Assembly (NCBI RefSeq): GCF_002979515.1
Contig: NZ_PCPA01000007.1
Span: 62,001-126,000 of the forward strand
Origin: Microbacterium sp. MYb54
GTDB lineage: Bacteria > Actinomycetota > Actinomycetes > Actinomycetales > Microbacteriaceae
Length of the DNA: 64,000 bases
Direction of reading: 5' to 3'
A program made the position numbers and the translations under genes. Each line of letters opens with the position of its first letter. Position 1 is the stretch's first letter. Below are positions 8,780 to 18,102 of the stretch, in pieces. The notes beneath the pieces were generated by a model, which did no database searches, had not been told where the DNA came from, and saw only the letters and a program-made list of their open reading frames with translations.

Positions 8780-9316
8780 TCACGCGATTCGAGGGGCGGA
8801 CGGTGTCTCCTCGATGTCGACGAGCCAGCCGACCCGTTGGCGGCGGCGCTCCTCGGCCGGCGACTCCTCGGCATCAGCGGGTCGGGCGGACGGCCCGTGA
8901 TGCTCGACGGCCGCGACCGGGATTCCTCCGACGGACGACAGTCTGGTCGTGCCGGGCACCCGTTCGATGCTGGACCCTTGCCGCGAGAACCTCGCCCCCG
9001 CGGACACGCCATCCGGAAGCCGCATCCTGCCGGACGGCCGGGCCCGGGCGAACGGGTCCACGAAGTGCTCGAACCTGCGCTCGACAACTTCCCGACTGGC
9101 CTCATGCACCGCGACGACTCTGCCGCGAACCCGATCCGCGTACTCCTCTTCGTGGTGCGACTCCAGTGCATCGACGGTGCCGGTCAGCTCCGCGCCCAAC
9201 TCGTCGACCAGGACCTCCGGATCACGCGACCGGATGCCGAAGTCGACCTCGTCGCCGATCTCGAACGGTTCTCCGCAGCACGCCCATTCCCACGACGTGA
9301 GCCACACACGCGTCAT
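8780..9316 (-). CDS. DUF6578-like hypothetical protein
   Basis: A 178-residue soluble protein. The N-terminus (VWLTSWEWACCGEPFEIGDEVDFGI) resembles DUF6578 proteins, which begin with a Trp-rich strand, a CCGEPF motif and a GD.V strand. The middle is helical and charged and the C-terminus is low in recognisable features. No function is known. It lies between cebR and the GH1 gene on the same strand, but nothing ties it to cellobiose use. The family assignment is from memory of the motif. Confidence 0.6.
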   Translation of the reverse strand: MTRVWLTSWEWACCGEPFEIGDEVDFGIRSRDPEVLVDELGAELTGTVDALESHHEEEYADRVRGRVVAVHEASREVVERRFEHFVDPFARARPSGRMRLPDGVSAGARFSRQGSSIERVPGTTRLSSVGGIPVAAVEHHGPSARPADAEESPAEERRRQRVGWLVDIEETPSAPRIA

Positions 9317-9343
9317 GCGGCCAGACTATCCCCGACGCCCGGA

Positions 9344-10774
9344 TCAGAGCGCGCGGGCACCGATGATGCGGGCGTACTCCCGGCCCGAGTCCTTCAGGCT
9401 CCGTTCCTGGGTGCCGTAGTCGACGCGCACGATGCCGAAGCGCTTGTCGTAGCCCCAGGCCCACTCGAAGTTGTCGAACAGCGACCAGTAGAAGTAGCCG
9501 CGCACGTCGACACCCGCCTCTGCGGCATCGAGCACCGCGCCCAGGTGCAACCGCAGGAACTCGGTGCGGTCGGCGTCGTGCACACGCGTCTCGCCCTCGT
9601 CGATCACCACGACGTCGTCATAGGCCGCGCCGTTCTCGGTCATGTAGAGCACGGTGCCGGCTGGTTCGGCGTATTCGGTCCAGATCCGCTGCAGCACGCG
9701 GGTGAGGCCCTCGGGCTGCACCTCCCAGTTCTGCGCTGTGCGCGGCAGGCCCCGCTCGACCGCATGGATGCCGTCACTCGACGGATACGGGCTGCGCCCC
9801 ACGCGCTCGGTCTCGGGCTCCGCGGAGACGGGCCCCTCGACCGGGGCCGTGCCCGAGACGAAGTCGCCGTGGTAGTAGTTCACGCCCTGGGTGTCGATGT
9901 GCTGCGCGATGACCGCGAGGTCGCCGTCGTGGACGGCCTCCTCGAACTGAGCAACCGCGTCGGCGTCGACCGCGCGGATGTCTTCGACGATGTCGGCCGG
10001 GTAGCTGCCCCGATAGATCGGATCGAGGAACCAGCGGTTGAACTGCCCGTCCACGCGACGAGCGGCGTCGACGTCGGCCGGGTTCTGCGGGTCGGCGGGA
10101 TCGGCGACCGTGTGGTTCAGAGTGATGCCGAGGTTGAGCGACGCATCACGTCGGCGGAGCTCCTGCACGGTCTTGCCGTGCGCGAGCAGCAGATGGTGCG
10201 AGGCGAGCAGCCCCTCCGCGATGCTGGTGTGCCCCGGCGCGTGCTCCCCCGCCGTATAAGAGAGGAACGACGAACACCACGGCTCGTTCAGCGTGGTCCA
10301 CACGTTCACGCGGTCGCCGAGCGCATCGTGCATGGTGCCGGCGTACTCGAGGAAGCGGTCGACCGTGTCGCGGTTCGTCCAGCCACCGGCATCCTGCAGC
10401 GCCTGGGGCATGTCCCAGTGGTACAGCGTCAGCCAGGGCAGGATGTCGGCGGCGAGCAGTTCGTCGACCAGGCGCTCGTAGAAGTCGACGCCCGCCGCGT
10501 TGACGGCTCCGCCGTCTGGACGCACCCGCGACCAGGAGGTCGAGAACCGATACGTCTGCAGGCCGAGCTGCTTCATGAGCGCGACGTCCTGCGGATACCG
10601 GTGGTAGTGATCACAGGCGATGTCGCCGTTCTCGGCACCGATCACGGCTCCGGGAACTCGGGCGAAAGCATCCCAGATCGATGCCGTGCGCCCATCCTCG
10701 AACGCCGCACCCTCGATCTGGTACGCGGCGGTCGCGGCGCCGAACAGGAAGTTCTCGGGGAAGGAGCGGGTCAT
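9344..10774 (-). CDS. bglC: GH1 beta-glucosidase
   Basis: A 476-residue cytoplasmic glycosidase that would split imported cellobiose/cello-oligosaccharides to glucose. It has the family-1 N-terminal signature FLFGAATAAYQIEG, the acid/base Glu in TLNEPW (about E164) and the nucleophile Glu in YMTENG (about E380), and WSLFDNFEWAWGY near the end. Length is normal for GH1. ATG at 10774 is chosen because GAAAGG lies 9 nt upstream; an ATG at 10783 overlaps the cebG stop by ATGA but would put the binding site directly against the start. It is the last gene of cebE-cebF-cebG-bglC. The symbol follows the Streptomyces precedent. Confidence 0.92.
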   Translation of the reverse strand: MTRSFPENFLFGAATAAYQIEGAAFEDGRTASIWDAFARVPGAVIGAENGDIACDHYHRYPQDVALMKQLGLQTYRFSTSWSRVRPDGGAVNAAGVDFYERLVDELLAADILPWLTLYHWDMPQALQDAGGWTNRDTVDRFLEYAGTMHDALGDRVNVWTTLNEPWCSSFLSYTAGEHAPGHTSIAEGLLASHHLLLAHGKTVQELRRRDASLNLGITLNHTVADPADPQNPADVDAARRVDGQFNRWFLDPIYRGSYPADIVEDIRAVDADAVAQFEEAVHDGDLAVIAQHIDTQGVNYYHGDFVSGTAPVEGPVSAEPETERVGRSPYPSSDGIHAVERGLPRTAQNWEVQPEGLTRVLQRIWTEYAEPAGTVLYMTENGAAYDDVVVIDEGETRVHDADRTEFLRLHLGAVLDAAEAGVDVRGYFYWSLFDNFEWAWGYDKRFGIVRVDYGTQERSLKDSGREYARIIGARAL

Positions 10775-10779
10775 AGGGG

Positions 10780-11670
10780 TCATCCTTTCACCGCGCCAGC
10801 CATGATGCCACTGACCAGCTGCCTACCCGCGACCACGAAGAGCACGAGCAGCGGGAGGGTCGCGAGCACCGCACCGGCGAGCACGATCGAGTAGTCGATG
10901 TAGTAGCCCGACTGCAGCTGGCTGAGTGCCGTCTGCAGGGTCGGGTTCTGCGGGGAGAGCACGATCAGCGGCCAGAGGTAGTCGGTCCATGCCGTCATGA
11001 AGGTGAACAGGCCGAGGATCGCCATGGCGGGCCGTGCTGCGGGGATCCCGACCGTGAGGAAGGTGCGGAACTGGTTCGCGCCGTCCATGCGGGCGGCCTC
11101 GATCAGCTCGTCCGGGATCACGTCGACCAGATACTGCCGCATGAAGAAGACACCGAACGCGGTGACGAGCGTCGGCACGATGACAGCTCCGATGGAGCCC
11201 GTCCACCCGAGCTCACGCATCAGCATGAACAGCGGGATGATGCCCAGCTGCGTCGGGATCGCCATGGTCGCGATCACGAAGATCATCAGACCCTCTCGGC
11301 CCTTGAACCGGAGCTTCGCGAACGCGTAGCCGGCGAGCGTCGAGAACGTGACGACCGAGACGGTGATGATGCCCGAGATGAGGAAGGAGTTGCCCAGCGC
11401 CAACCAGAACGGGATCGCGTCGAACACCTTGGCCGCGTTGGTGAAGAAGTTGCCGCCGGGGATCAGGGGCAGGGTCTCACCACGCGTGGCGTTCGTGCCG
11501 CTCGCGACCACGACCGACCACCACAGCGGATACACGCTGCCGATGATGAATGCGGCCAGCAGCCCGTACGTGAGGAAGCCGGGGCGGCTGCCGATACCGG
11601 CGGTGCCGGACGATGTGCTGCGGCGACGGCGGATCTTCTCGGGGACGCTCAGCGCCTGGGTGGCGGTCAT
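10780..11670 (-). CDS. cebG: cellobiose ABC transporter permease CebG
   Basis: A 296-residue carbohydrate ABC permease (MalG type). It has six hydrophobic segments; the coupling motif EAARMDGANQFRTFLTVGIP (EAA loop) is at about residue 195-215. The ATG at 11670 overlaps the cebF stop by ATGA, so translation is coupled. It pairs with CebF to form the membrane channel. No cognate ATPase is encoded here; cellobiose importers of this type normally use the shared ATPase MsiK encoded elsewhere. Confidence 0.9.
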   Translation of the reverse strand: MTATQALSVPEKIRRRRSTSSGTAGIGSRPGFLTYGLLAAFIIGSVYPLWWSVVVASGTNATRGETLPLIPGGNFFTNAAKVFDAIPFWLALGNSFLISGIITVSVVTFSTLAGYAFAKLRFKGREGLMIFVIATMAIPTQLGIIPLFMLMRELGWTGSIGAVIVPTLVTAFGVFFMRQYLVDVIPDELIEAARMDGANQFRTFLTVGIPAARPAMAILGLFTFMTAWTDYLWPLIVLSPQNPTLQTALSQLQSGYYIDYSIVLAGAVLATLPLLVLFVVAGRQLVSGIMAGAVKG

Positions 11671-12755
11671 CGCGCGTTCTCCTCGGTCGTGATGGCGATC
11701 GTCGTTCCGGCGGCAGCACTGGTCGCCGCCGAGTCGGCGGTGCGCGCTCGGCGGCGGGCGGCACGATTCTTGGGGGCGTCTCCGGTGGAGATGCGCCGGG
11801 AGATGAGGAAGTTGATCACGCCGATGGCGACGATCAGAAGGAAGAGCAGGATGGCGACCGCGGATGCCTCGCCCAGGTTGCGGCGGAAGAACGCGAGCTC
11901 CCATAGGAACAGCACGGTGGTCTGGAACTGCCGGTCGCTGCCACCGATGCCGCCGGCCGTCGACACGTCGAACAGGCGCGGCTCGGCGAAGATCTGCAGC
12001 CCGCCGATCGTCGCGGTGATGATGACGAAGATCAGGGTGGGACGGATCGTCGGGATCGTGATCGAGAAGAAGCGGCGTGCGGCCCCTGCCCCGTCGAGCG
12101 CGGCCGACTCGTACAGGTCGCGCGGTACTGCCTGCATCGCGGCGAGGAGGATGAGGGCGTTGTAGCCGGTCCAGCGGAAGTTCACCATGACCGCGATCGC
12201 GATGTGCGACAGGGCAGTGTTGTGCTTCCACTCCTGGTCGGCGATGCCGATGAGGTTGAGCAGGTTGTTGGCCAGGCCGTCGGCCTCGTTGAAGATGCTC
12301 GAGAAGATGATGGCGACGGCGACCGGAGTGACCACGAACGGGATGAGCACGCTCATGCGCCAGAAGGTCGGAGCCCGCAGTCCGCGGTCGAGGAGATACG
12401 CGATCACGAGGGCCACGGCCAGCTGCGGGATCGCGGAGAGCAGGAAGATGCTCAGGGTGTTGCCGATCGAGTTCCAGAACATCGCATCGCCGAGGATCTC
12501 GGCGAAGTTGCCGAACCCGACGAAATCGCCCTCGCCCTTGAGCAGGTCCCACTCGTGCACGGCCACCCAGACGGTGTAGAGCAGCGGGAACAGGCCGACC
12601 AGCCCGAACAGGAGGAAGAACGGCGAGATGTAGAGGTACGGCGAGGCGTTCTGGTCGAACCGGGAGACGCGGTGGCGCCAGGAGCGCTTCGGCGGAGCAT
12701 CCGTTGCCGGGGATGCGGCGCGCTGCTGCTGCGCGGGCGGGGCGGTGAGAGTCAT
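11667..12755 (-). CDS. cebF: cellobiose ABC transporter permease CebF
   Basis: A 362-residue carbohydrate ABC permease (MalF type). After a ~40-residue cytoplasmic tail come six hydrophobic segments. The EAA loop is YESAALDGAGAARRFFSITIP. The C-terminus is an unusually long basic/Ala-rich tail (RRARTADSAATSAAAG). It overlaps cebG by 4 bp. The gap to cebE upstream (98 bp) contains a dispersed inverted repeat. Confidence 0.9.
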   Translation of the reverse strand: MTLTAPPAQQQRAASPATDAPPKRSWRHRVSRFDQNASPYLYISPFFLLFGLVGLFPLLYTVWVAVHEWDLLKGEGDFVGFGNFAEILGDAMFWNSIGNTLSIFLLSAIPQLAVALVIAYLLDRGLRAPTFWRMSVLIPFVVTPVAVAIIFSSIFNEADGLANNLLNLIGIADQEWKHNTALSHIAIAVMVNFRWTGYNALILLAAMQAVPRDLYESAALDGAGAARRFFSITIPTIRPTLIFVIITATIGGLQIFAEPRLFDVSTAGGIGGSDRQFQTTVLFLWELAFFRRNLGEASAVAILLFLLIVAIGVINFLISRRISTGDAPKNRAARRRARTADSAATSAAAGTTIAITTEENAR

Positions 12756-12785
12756 GGAGTGTCCTTGTCCCGGTGTTCCGAGGGG

Positions 12786-12845
12786 TTCCGGTCGCAGTTC
12801 CTGTCGTCGACCGTGGGGTGGAGGCGGCAGGAACTGCGACCGGAA
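12786..12845. repeat. dispersed inverted repeat, copy A
   Basis: A perfect 18-bp stem: TTCCGGTCGCAGTTCCTG at 12786-12803 and its complement at 12828-12845, around a 24-nt loop. It fills most of the cebE-cebF gap. Close relatives with the same arm (GACAGGAAnTGCGACCGGA) occur at 19822-19881 and 62173-62229. In RNA it would form a stable hairpin that could lower expression of the permeases relative to the binding protein; this is inference. Confidence 0.8.
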
Positions 12846-12853
12846 GGGGAGGG

Positions 12854-14164
12854 TCAGTCGACGAGCTCGTTCAGCAGGCCGATCGCCTGGTTCCAGGCGC
12901 CCTGCGTGTCGGTGTCGCCGCGGTCGAGGCTGCTGAGAGCCGGACCGAAGACGTTCTCCTGGATGACCGAGTCATCGGCGCCCTTGAACTGTGCGACGAC
13001 ACCCTTGGCACGCTCGGCGAGGATGGCCCCGGTCGGAGCGTCGTTGAAGAAGGCGTTCGGCGTCGCGTCGGAGGCGAGCGTCTCCTGCGCCTTGATCGTC
13101 GAGGGGAAGTTGCCCGCTGCAGCGGACTGCTTCACCTGCTGCTCGGGCTGCGTCAGCCAGTCGGCGAGCTCTGCAGCCGCCTTCTTGTGCTGCGAGGTCT
13201 CCGGGATCGACAGGAACGCCCCACCCCAGTTGGCCGCGCCTCCGGGGAACACATCGGCGAAGTCCCATCCGGTGGAAGCGTCGCCGCCGCCGGCCTCGAC
13301 CTGGCCCTGCACGACGCCGAGCATCCAGCCCGGGCAGACGAAGGTCGCGAAGGTACCGTCGACGAACGACTTGCCGCCGTTCCAGTCCCAGGCCGTCTGG
13401 GCTGCCGACTGGCCGCCCTCGGTCGCGGCGCCCAGCAGCTCGAAGCGCTCCTTGAGCTCGGCGTTGTCCTCGACGTTCAGCTCGCCGTCGGTCGTGTAGT
13501 AGCCCTCGTTGAGCTGGTTGACCATGGCGTTCCAGACGAAGCCGGAGTGGTCGTACCAGGCCTTGCCGGTCTTCGCGGTGTAGTCGGCGCCGACCTTGAA
13601 GTAGTTCTCCCAGTCGCCGCCCAGCAGCTCGGCTACCGACTCACGGTCGCTCGGGAGGCCGGCGGCCTCGAACGCGGCGCCGTTGTAGCAGATGCCGCTC
13701 GGGCCGATGTCGGTGCCGTAGCCGATGACGCGGCCTTCGGCGTCGGTCGCCTGGCCGTACTTCCAGTCGACCCAGTCGTCTTTCCGGTCCTCGATGCCGT
13801 AGTCGCGCAGATCGACGAAGGTGTCGGAGACATCCATGATCGCGCCGAGCCACCCCTCCTCGATCGCGACGACGTCGCTGAGGCCGGAGCCGGCGGCGAT
13901 CTTGGTGAAGGCATCGGTACGGGCGTTGCCGCCGGTGTCGATGTTGGTCGCCTCGATCTTGACGTTCGGGTGCGCCTTCTCGTACTCCTTGTAGAGGTCT
14001 TCGTAGCCGAAGGTGCCGAACGTGGTGACGGTCAGCGTCACCTCCTCATCGGCGCTCCCTTCCGCTGCATCGCCGGTGCTTCCGGAGCAGCCGGCGAGGG
14101 CGAGGGCTGCGACGGATGCCACGGCGGCAGTCACGAGGATCCGGTTGCGGGCACGTGTGTTCAC
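12854..14164 (-). CDS. cebE: cellobiose-binding lipoprotein CebE
   Basis: A 436-residue extracellular solute-binding protein (family 1). A lipoprotein signal ends in LALAGC with the lipidated Cys at about residue 26. The mature part has the two-domain binding-protein pattern: TLTVTTFGTFGYEDLYKEYE at the start, and Trp-rich sugar-contact regions later (WDWNGGKSF, NWGGAFLSIPE). It would capture cellobiose/cello-oligosaccharides outside the membrane and hand them to CebF/CebG. It is the first gene of the operon and has two CebR boxes upstream. Confidence 0.9.
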   Translation of the reverse strand: MNTRARNRILVTAAVASVAALALAGCSGSTGDAAEGSADEEVTLTVTTFGTFGYEDLYKEYEKAHPNVKIEATNIDTGGNARTDAFTKIAAGSGLSDVVAIEEGWLGAIMDVSDTFVDLRDYGIEDRKDDWVDWKYGQATDAEGRVIGYGTDIGPSGICYNGAAFEAAGLPSDRESVAELLGGDWENYFKVGADYTAKTGKAWYDHSGFVWNAMVNQLNEGYYTTDGELNVEDNAELKERFELLGAATEGGQSAAQTAWDWNGGKSFVDGTFATFVCPGWMLGVVQGQVEAGGGDASTGWDFADVFPGGAANWGGAFLSIPETSQHKKAAAELADWLTQPEQQVKQSAAAGNFPSTIKAQETLASDATPNAFFNDAPTGAILAERAKGVVAQFKGADDSVIQENVFGPALSSLDRGDTDTQGAWNQAIGLLNELVD

Positions 14165-14210
14165 GGTTCACTCCTTTGTGGTGGTCGTGCGGTGTGTGGT
14201 GCTTCGGGAC

Positions 14211-14236
14211 AGTTCGTGGGAGCGCTCCCACGAACT
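14211..14236. promoter_or_regulatory. CebR operator 1 inside a perfect 26-bp palindrome
   Basis: The 14-bp box TGGGAGCGCTCCCA sits in the middle of a longer perfect palindrome whose flanking halves are AGTTCG and CGAACT. It lies 47 bp before the cebE start. This core is the published CebR/CelR recognition sequence in Streptomyces and Thermobifida. Repression of cebEFG-bglC in the absence of cellobiose is expected. Confidence 0.9.
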
Positions 14237-14250
14237 GAGGAGTCACTCTA

Positions 14251-14264
14251 TGGGAGCGCTCCCA
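14251..14264. promoter_or_regulatory. CebR operator 2
   Basis: A second perfect TGGGAGCGCTCCCA, centred about 34 bp from the centre of operator 1, or close to three helical turns. It is only 39 bp before the GTG of apt on the other strand, so bound CebR may also touch the apt promoter. Confidence 0.88.
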
Positions 14265-14302
14265 CGGTGTCAACCCGAGCCGGCGCGGGGTACCCTTGGG
14301 CA

Positions 14303-14836
14303 GTGCCCGAAGCCACGCTCTCCCCTGCCCTCGTCCGCGCCGAAGCCCTGATCCGCAATGTGCCGGACTACCCGCAGCCGGGCATCATCTTCCGCGACAT
14401 CACGCCGCTCCTCGCCGATGCCGAGGCCCTGCGCGTGACGACCGAGGCGATCATCGCGCCCTTCGCCGGTCAGTTCGACGTGATCGCCGGCGTCGAGGCC
14501 CGCGGGTTCATCCTCGCCAGCGCCGCTGCCATCGCCGCGGGCGTCGGCCTCATCCCGATCCGCAAGGCCGGCAAGCTGCCGCGCCCCGCGGCATCCGTCG
14601 ACTACGCCCTCGAGTACGGCACCGCCACGATCGAGATGCACGACGACCTGCCCGCCGGATCCCGCGTACTGCTCATCGACGACGTGCTCGCCACCGGCGG
14701 AACCCTCGCCGCGGGGCGCGAGCTCATCGAGCGTCTCGGCAGCCACGTCGTCGGCATCTCGGTGCTGTTCGAGATCGACGGCCTCGGCGGTCGCGAGGCG
14801 GTCGGCGACCTCCACACGGTCTTCCACTCCGCATAG
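14303..14836 (+). CDS. apt: adenine phosphoribosyltransferase
   Basis: A 177-residue purine salvage enzyme that makes AMP from adenine and PRPP. It has the type I phosphoribosyltransferase signature VLLIDDVLATGGT for the PRPP pyrophosphate, and the APT-typical YPQPGIIFRDITPL and EARGFILAS segments. The start is GTG at 14303; there is no in-frame ATG that keeps the N-terminus of normal length. It diverges from cebE. A 9-bp tandem repeat begins just after its stop. Confidence 0.93.
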   Translation: MPEATLSPALVRAEALIRNVPDYPQPGIIFRDITPLLADAEALRVTTEAIIAPFAGQFDVIAGVEARGFILASAAAIAAGVGLIPIRKAGKLPRPAASVDYALEYGTATIEMHDDLPAGSRVLLIDDVLATGGTLAAGRELIERLGSHVVGISVLFEIDGLGGREAVGDLHTVFHSA

Positions 14837-14844
14837 CCGCGCTT

Positions 14845-14979
14845 CTCGTCGCGGTCGTCGCGGTCGTCGCGGTCGTCGCGGTCGTCGCGGTCGTCGCGGT
14901 CGTCGAGGTCGTCGCGGTCGTCGAGGTCGTCGAGGTCGTCGAGGTCGTCGAGGTCGTCGAGGTCGTCGAGGTCGTCGAG
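14845..14979. repeat. 9-bp tandem repeat array, about 15 units
   Basis: One degenerate unit (14845-14853) is followed by 14 exact-length units of GTCGTCGMG up to 14979. The first units are GTCGTCGCG and the last are GTCGTCGAG; one GAG unit and one GCG unit are swapped near 14899-14916. It lies wholly between apt and purS. Tracts of this kind change length by slippage. On the minus strand it would read as Asp/Arg/Leu repeats, but no start or homology supports a gene. Confidence 0.9.
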
Positions 14980-15055
14980 TGCACGACTTCTCGCCGAGTG
15001 CACGGCATCCGCGCGCGCGTAAGCCGTGCACTCGACGGCTAGCCGTGCACTCGAC
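14974..15055. repeat. four-copy GTGCAC inverted repeat cluster
   Basis: GTCGAGTGCACG (14974-14985) and GCCGAGTGCACGGC (14993-15006) are followed by two copies of GCCGTGCACTCGAC (15023-15036 and 15042-15055) in inverted orientation. Left and right copies can pair as a double hairpin. It directly follows the 9-bp array and precedes purS by about 80 bp. It may terminate apt transcription or be a small repeat element. Confidence 0.7.
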
Positions 15056-15136
15056 GCCAGGATGCGCCGGGAGCAGCGGGAGCGGCGGGGGCAGTAGACT
15101 GGGTGCGCCCGTCCGCCCGCGACTCTTGGAGCCGTC

Positions 15137-15381
15137 ATGCCCACCATCGTCGTCGACGTCATGCCCAAGCCCGAACTGCTCGACCCGCAGGGGAAGGCCG
15201 TCTCCGGCGCCTTCGCCCGCCTCGGCGTCGAGGGCTTCACCGACGTCCGCATCGGCAAGCGCTTCGAGCTCACCGTCGAGGGCGAGGTCACCGACGAGGT
15301 TCTCGCCGAGGCCAAGCGCATCGCCGACGAGGTGCTCTCCAACTCCGTGATCGAGGATGTCGTGGGCATCGAGGTCGCGGA

Positions 15382-15385
<4 letters not shown>
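15137..15385 (+). CDS. purS: phosphoribosylformylglycinamidine synthase subunit PurS
   Basis: An 82-residue subunit of the three-part FGAM synthase (PurS-PurQ-PurL) in purine synthesis. It has the typical PurS pattern: [17 protein letters not shown], then VRIGKRFEL, then ANSV-like LSNSVIEDV near the end. Its GTGA junction with purQ indicates tight coupling. The large subunit gene purL is not next to purQ and must lie outside the window. Confidence 0.95.
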
Positions 15386-16089
<704 letters not shown>

Positions 16090-16111
16090 TCCTCAGGCCA
16101 GCTGCTTCCGG

Positions 16112-17377
16112 TCAGTCGACCGGTAGAGCGAAGGGGTTGTCCCCCACCGCAGCGAGCAGGTACCAGGCCGTCGCGCCCGTGTGCAGGCTCGCGTAGTAGA
16201 GGTCGCCGAACCCGGAGTCCAGGCCGTCGTTCGAGGTCGCGACGATCCCCTTGCCGTCGCCGTTCGGGGCATCGCGCTGCGCCAGCCGGATGCTGCTCAG
16301 CAGCGTCTCGACCTGGTCGGCATCGCCCGGTGCGTCACGCAGCTCGAGCGCGAGCGCGAGGTGTCCGCTGCCCTCGAACCACGCCTTCGACACGTCGACC
16401 TCGCTGATCGAAGGCCCGGTGTAGGGCCCGTCGGTCGCGATGAGGTTGTCGAGCGTCCAATCCAGCGCCGCACCGTAGCGCGGGTCACCGGTGGCGAGTG
16501 AGCTCCAGGTCTGCGCGTCCAGGGGGATGGGCCGGGTGTTGATGGTCGAGCCGTCGAGACCCGTCCCCGTGTTCACATGACCGTCTGCGCTCTGCATCGC
16601 CGCGACGAACTCTGCCGCGACGGCTGCCCTGTCCGACCAGACCGGGTCGCCGGTGAGCTGGGCCAGCTGCGTGAAGAAGCCGGACACGTCGCTGTTGTGC
16701 TCGGTGGACTTCCAGGTCAACGAGGTTCCGTCTTCGAGCTGACCCCCGGTGTAGCCGTACGGGGCTCGCGCCATGTCGGCCGTGTTGTCCTGGATCCACT
16801 GACCGACCCGCAGCGCGCCGTCGAGGTACCGCGAATCCCCGGTCGCGTGCGCGAGACGCGTGAGGGCCAGGCCGACCCACGCCTGGTTGCCGGTGAACGA
16901 GCCGGGCCCGGTGATCTCCACCCGCCCCTGACGGATACCGTGCGGCTCGTACGATGCCCGTGTGCGGCCGTCGCCGATCGGGTCGTTCTCCTGCACGAAC
17001 AGGAGCGTGTCACCGATGCTCCGCGCCCGGCGGAGGTCATCCGGAAGGCCACGGGCGGTGTAGGCGATGATCACGAGCGCGTCGTCGTAGACGAACGAGG
17101 GCGTGAAGTCCCAGCTCGGGGTGGTGAAGAAGCCCCCCTCGTAGCTGCGCGGCAGGCAGCGGCCTTCGCCATCGCAGAACTCGTCGACACGCGCATCCAG
17201 GAACTCGTACGCCAGTGCGACCGACTGCGCGGGGTCCAGCGGGTTGGCCGCGGGCACCGGGTCATCCGAAGATCGAGCAGCGCCCAGGGCAGCAGGTGCG
17301 GCGCCCAGGAGCACGACCGCGGCGACGAGCGCGGCCGCGATCATCCACGGAGCCGATCGGCGCGACGGACCGGACAT
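16112..17377 (-). CDS. exported six-hairpin (alpha/alpha)6-like protein, unknown activity
   Basis: A 421-residue protein with an N-terminal signal or anchor (RRSAPW, then an Ala/Val-rich core ending ALGAARS). The mature part has repeated helix-hairpin units with GFFTTPSWDFTPSFVYDDAL, GNQAWVGLALTRLAHATGD and ALDWTLDNLIAT, the look of (alpha/alpha)6 glycosidase-like folds. Catalytic residues could not be assigned. A role in surface polysaccharide or sugar handling is possible. ATG at 17377 with GAGAGGG 5 nt upstream is preferred to an upstream TTG at 17431. Confidence 0.65.
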   Translation of the reverse strand: MSGPSRRSAPWMIAAALVAAVVLLGAAPAALGAARSSDDPVPAANPLDPAQSVALAYEFLDARVDEFCDGEGRCLPRSYEGGFFTTPSWDFTPSFVYDDALVIIAYTARGLPDDLRRARSIGDTLLFVQENDPIGDGRTRASYEPHGIRQGRVEITGPGSFTGNQAWVGLALTRLAHATGDSRYLDGALRVGQWIQDNTADMARAPYGYTGGQLEDGTSLTWKSTEHNSDVSGFFTQLAQLTGDPVWSDRAAVAAEFVAAMQSADGHVNTGTGLDGSTINTRPIPLDAQTWSSLATGDPRYGAALDWTLDNLIATDGPYTGPSISEVDVSKAWFEGSGHLALALELRDAPGDADQVETLLSSIRLAQRDAPNGDGKGIVATSNDGLDSGFGDLYYASLHTGATAWYLLAAVGDNPFALPVD

Positions 17378-17541
17378 GAAGACCCTCTCGGTCGGAACCG
17401 CGGTCCGAGTGGGTGACTCGCGGGCGACCAACAGGTCACGTCAAAAGCCTGACAGGCCCGTCACAGCGGGAGAAGTGGCGAAAGTCTAGTGTTTCCGTTC
17501 CGTTCGGCGACGGGGCGATGGTCGGGTCGGAGCTCGCTGGC

Positions 17542-17970
17542 CTAGCCCAGCGCCGGCGGCCAGACGCCGATGATGATCGCCATGACCACCACCGTGACCA
17601 GCTCGTGCGCGATGTTGAGCGTCGTGAGCTTCGTCGACCGCCCCTCGAACGCGTCGTGCGTGATGAACCGGGCGGCGGTGAAGCCCGCCCACAATGTGAC
17701 CGCAGTGACGATGGCGCCCCAGAAGTACGAGCCGCCGTAGAAGTGCCAGGCGATGGAGGATGCCCCGGCGAGCACCCAGGCCGTGATGAAACTTACGATG
17801 ACCGTGGTGATGATGGGCCATGCGGCGGTGGCCGCCGGCCGGTCCATGTCGACGTTCGCGAGCTTCGACCACCTCGTGCCGAACACCTTCGGGGCGTACC
17901 AGACCGAGCCGACGAGCATGCTCGACGCGGTGGCCAACAGGACCGCCCAGTAATTGATCTCGGGAACCAT
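17542..17970 (-). CDS. DUF1761 membrane protein
   Basis: A 142-residue protein with four hydrophobic segments. The start VPEINYWAVLLATASSMLVGSVWYAP and the FGTRWSKLA motif match DUF1761 proteins, whose function is unknown. The ATG at 17970 has GGAGG 5 nt upstream, which decides it over the GTG at 17982. It is a single gene. Confidence 0.8.
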   Translation of the reverse strand: MVPEINYWAVLLATASSMLVGSVWYAPKVFGTRWSKLANVDMDRPAATAAWPIITTVIVSFITAWVLAGASSIAWHFYGGSYFWGAIVTAVTLWAGFTAARFITHDAFEGRSTKLTTLNIAHELVTVVVMAIIIGVWPPALG

Positions 17971-18102
17971 GACAGCCTCCACTCATCGGATGCCTCACCA
18001 TACTCCCGCGATGTGCCGCCGCGGGAGCGGCACGGCCGCACATCACTCCCCACACGCCGGACGACGTCTACCGAACCGATTCGATCCCCGCTCTGGCATG
18101 AA

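Noticed and set aside
8492..10894. 800-codon plus-strand open frame across cebR, the DUF6578 gene and the GH1 gene
   Set aside because: Antisense to three well-supported genes and without any recognisable motif.
12773..14302. Long plus-strand open frame antisense to cebE, running into apt
   Set aside because: It mirrors the codon pattern of cebE on the other strand; only the part from GTG 14303 has the features of a gene (apt).
14845..14979. Possible CRISPR array
   Set aside because: Units are 9 bp with no spacers and no cas genes are present.
14270..15031. Minus-strand frame rich in Arg-Arg-Pro or Asp-Asp-Leu repeats
   Set aside because: The repeats are a translation of the 9-bp tandem array and the rest is antisense to apt.
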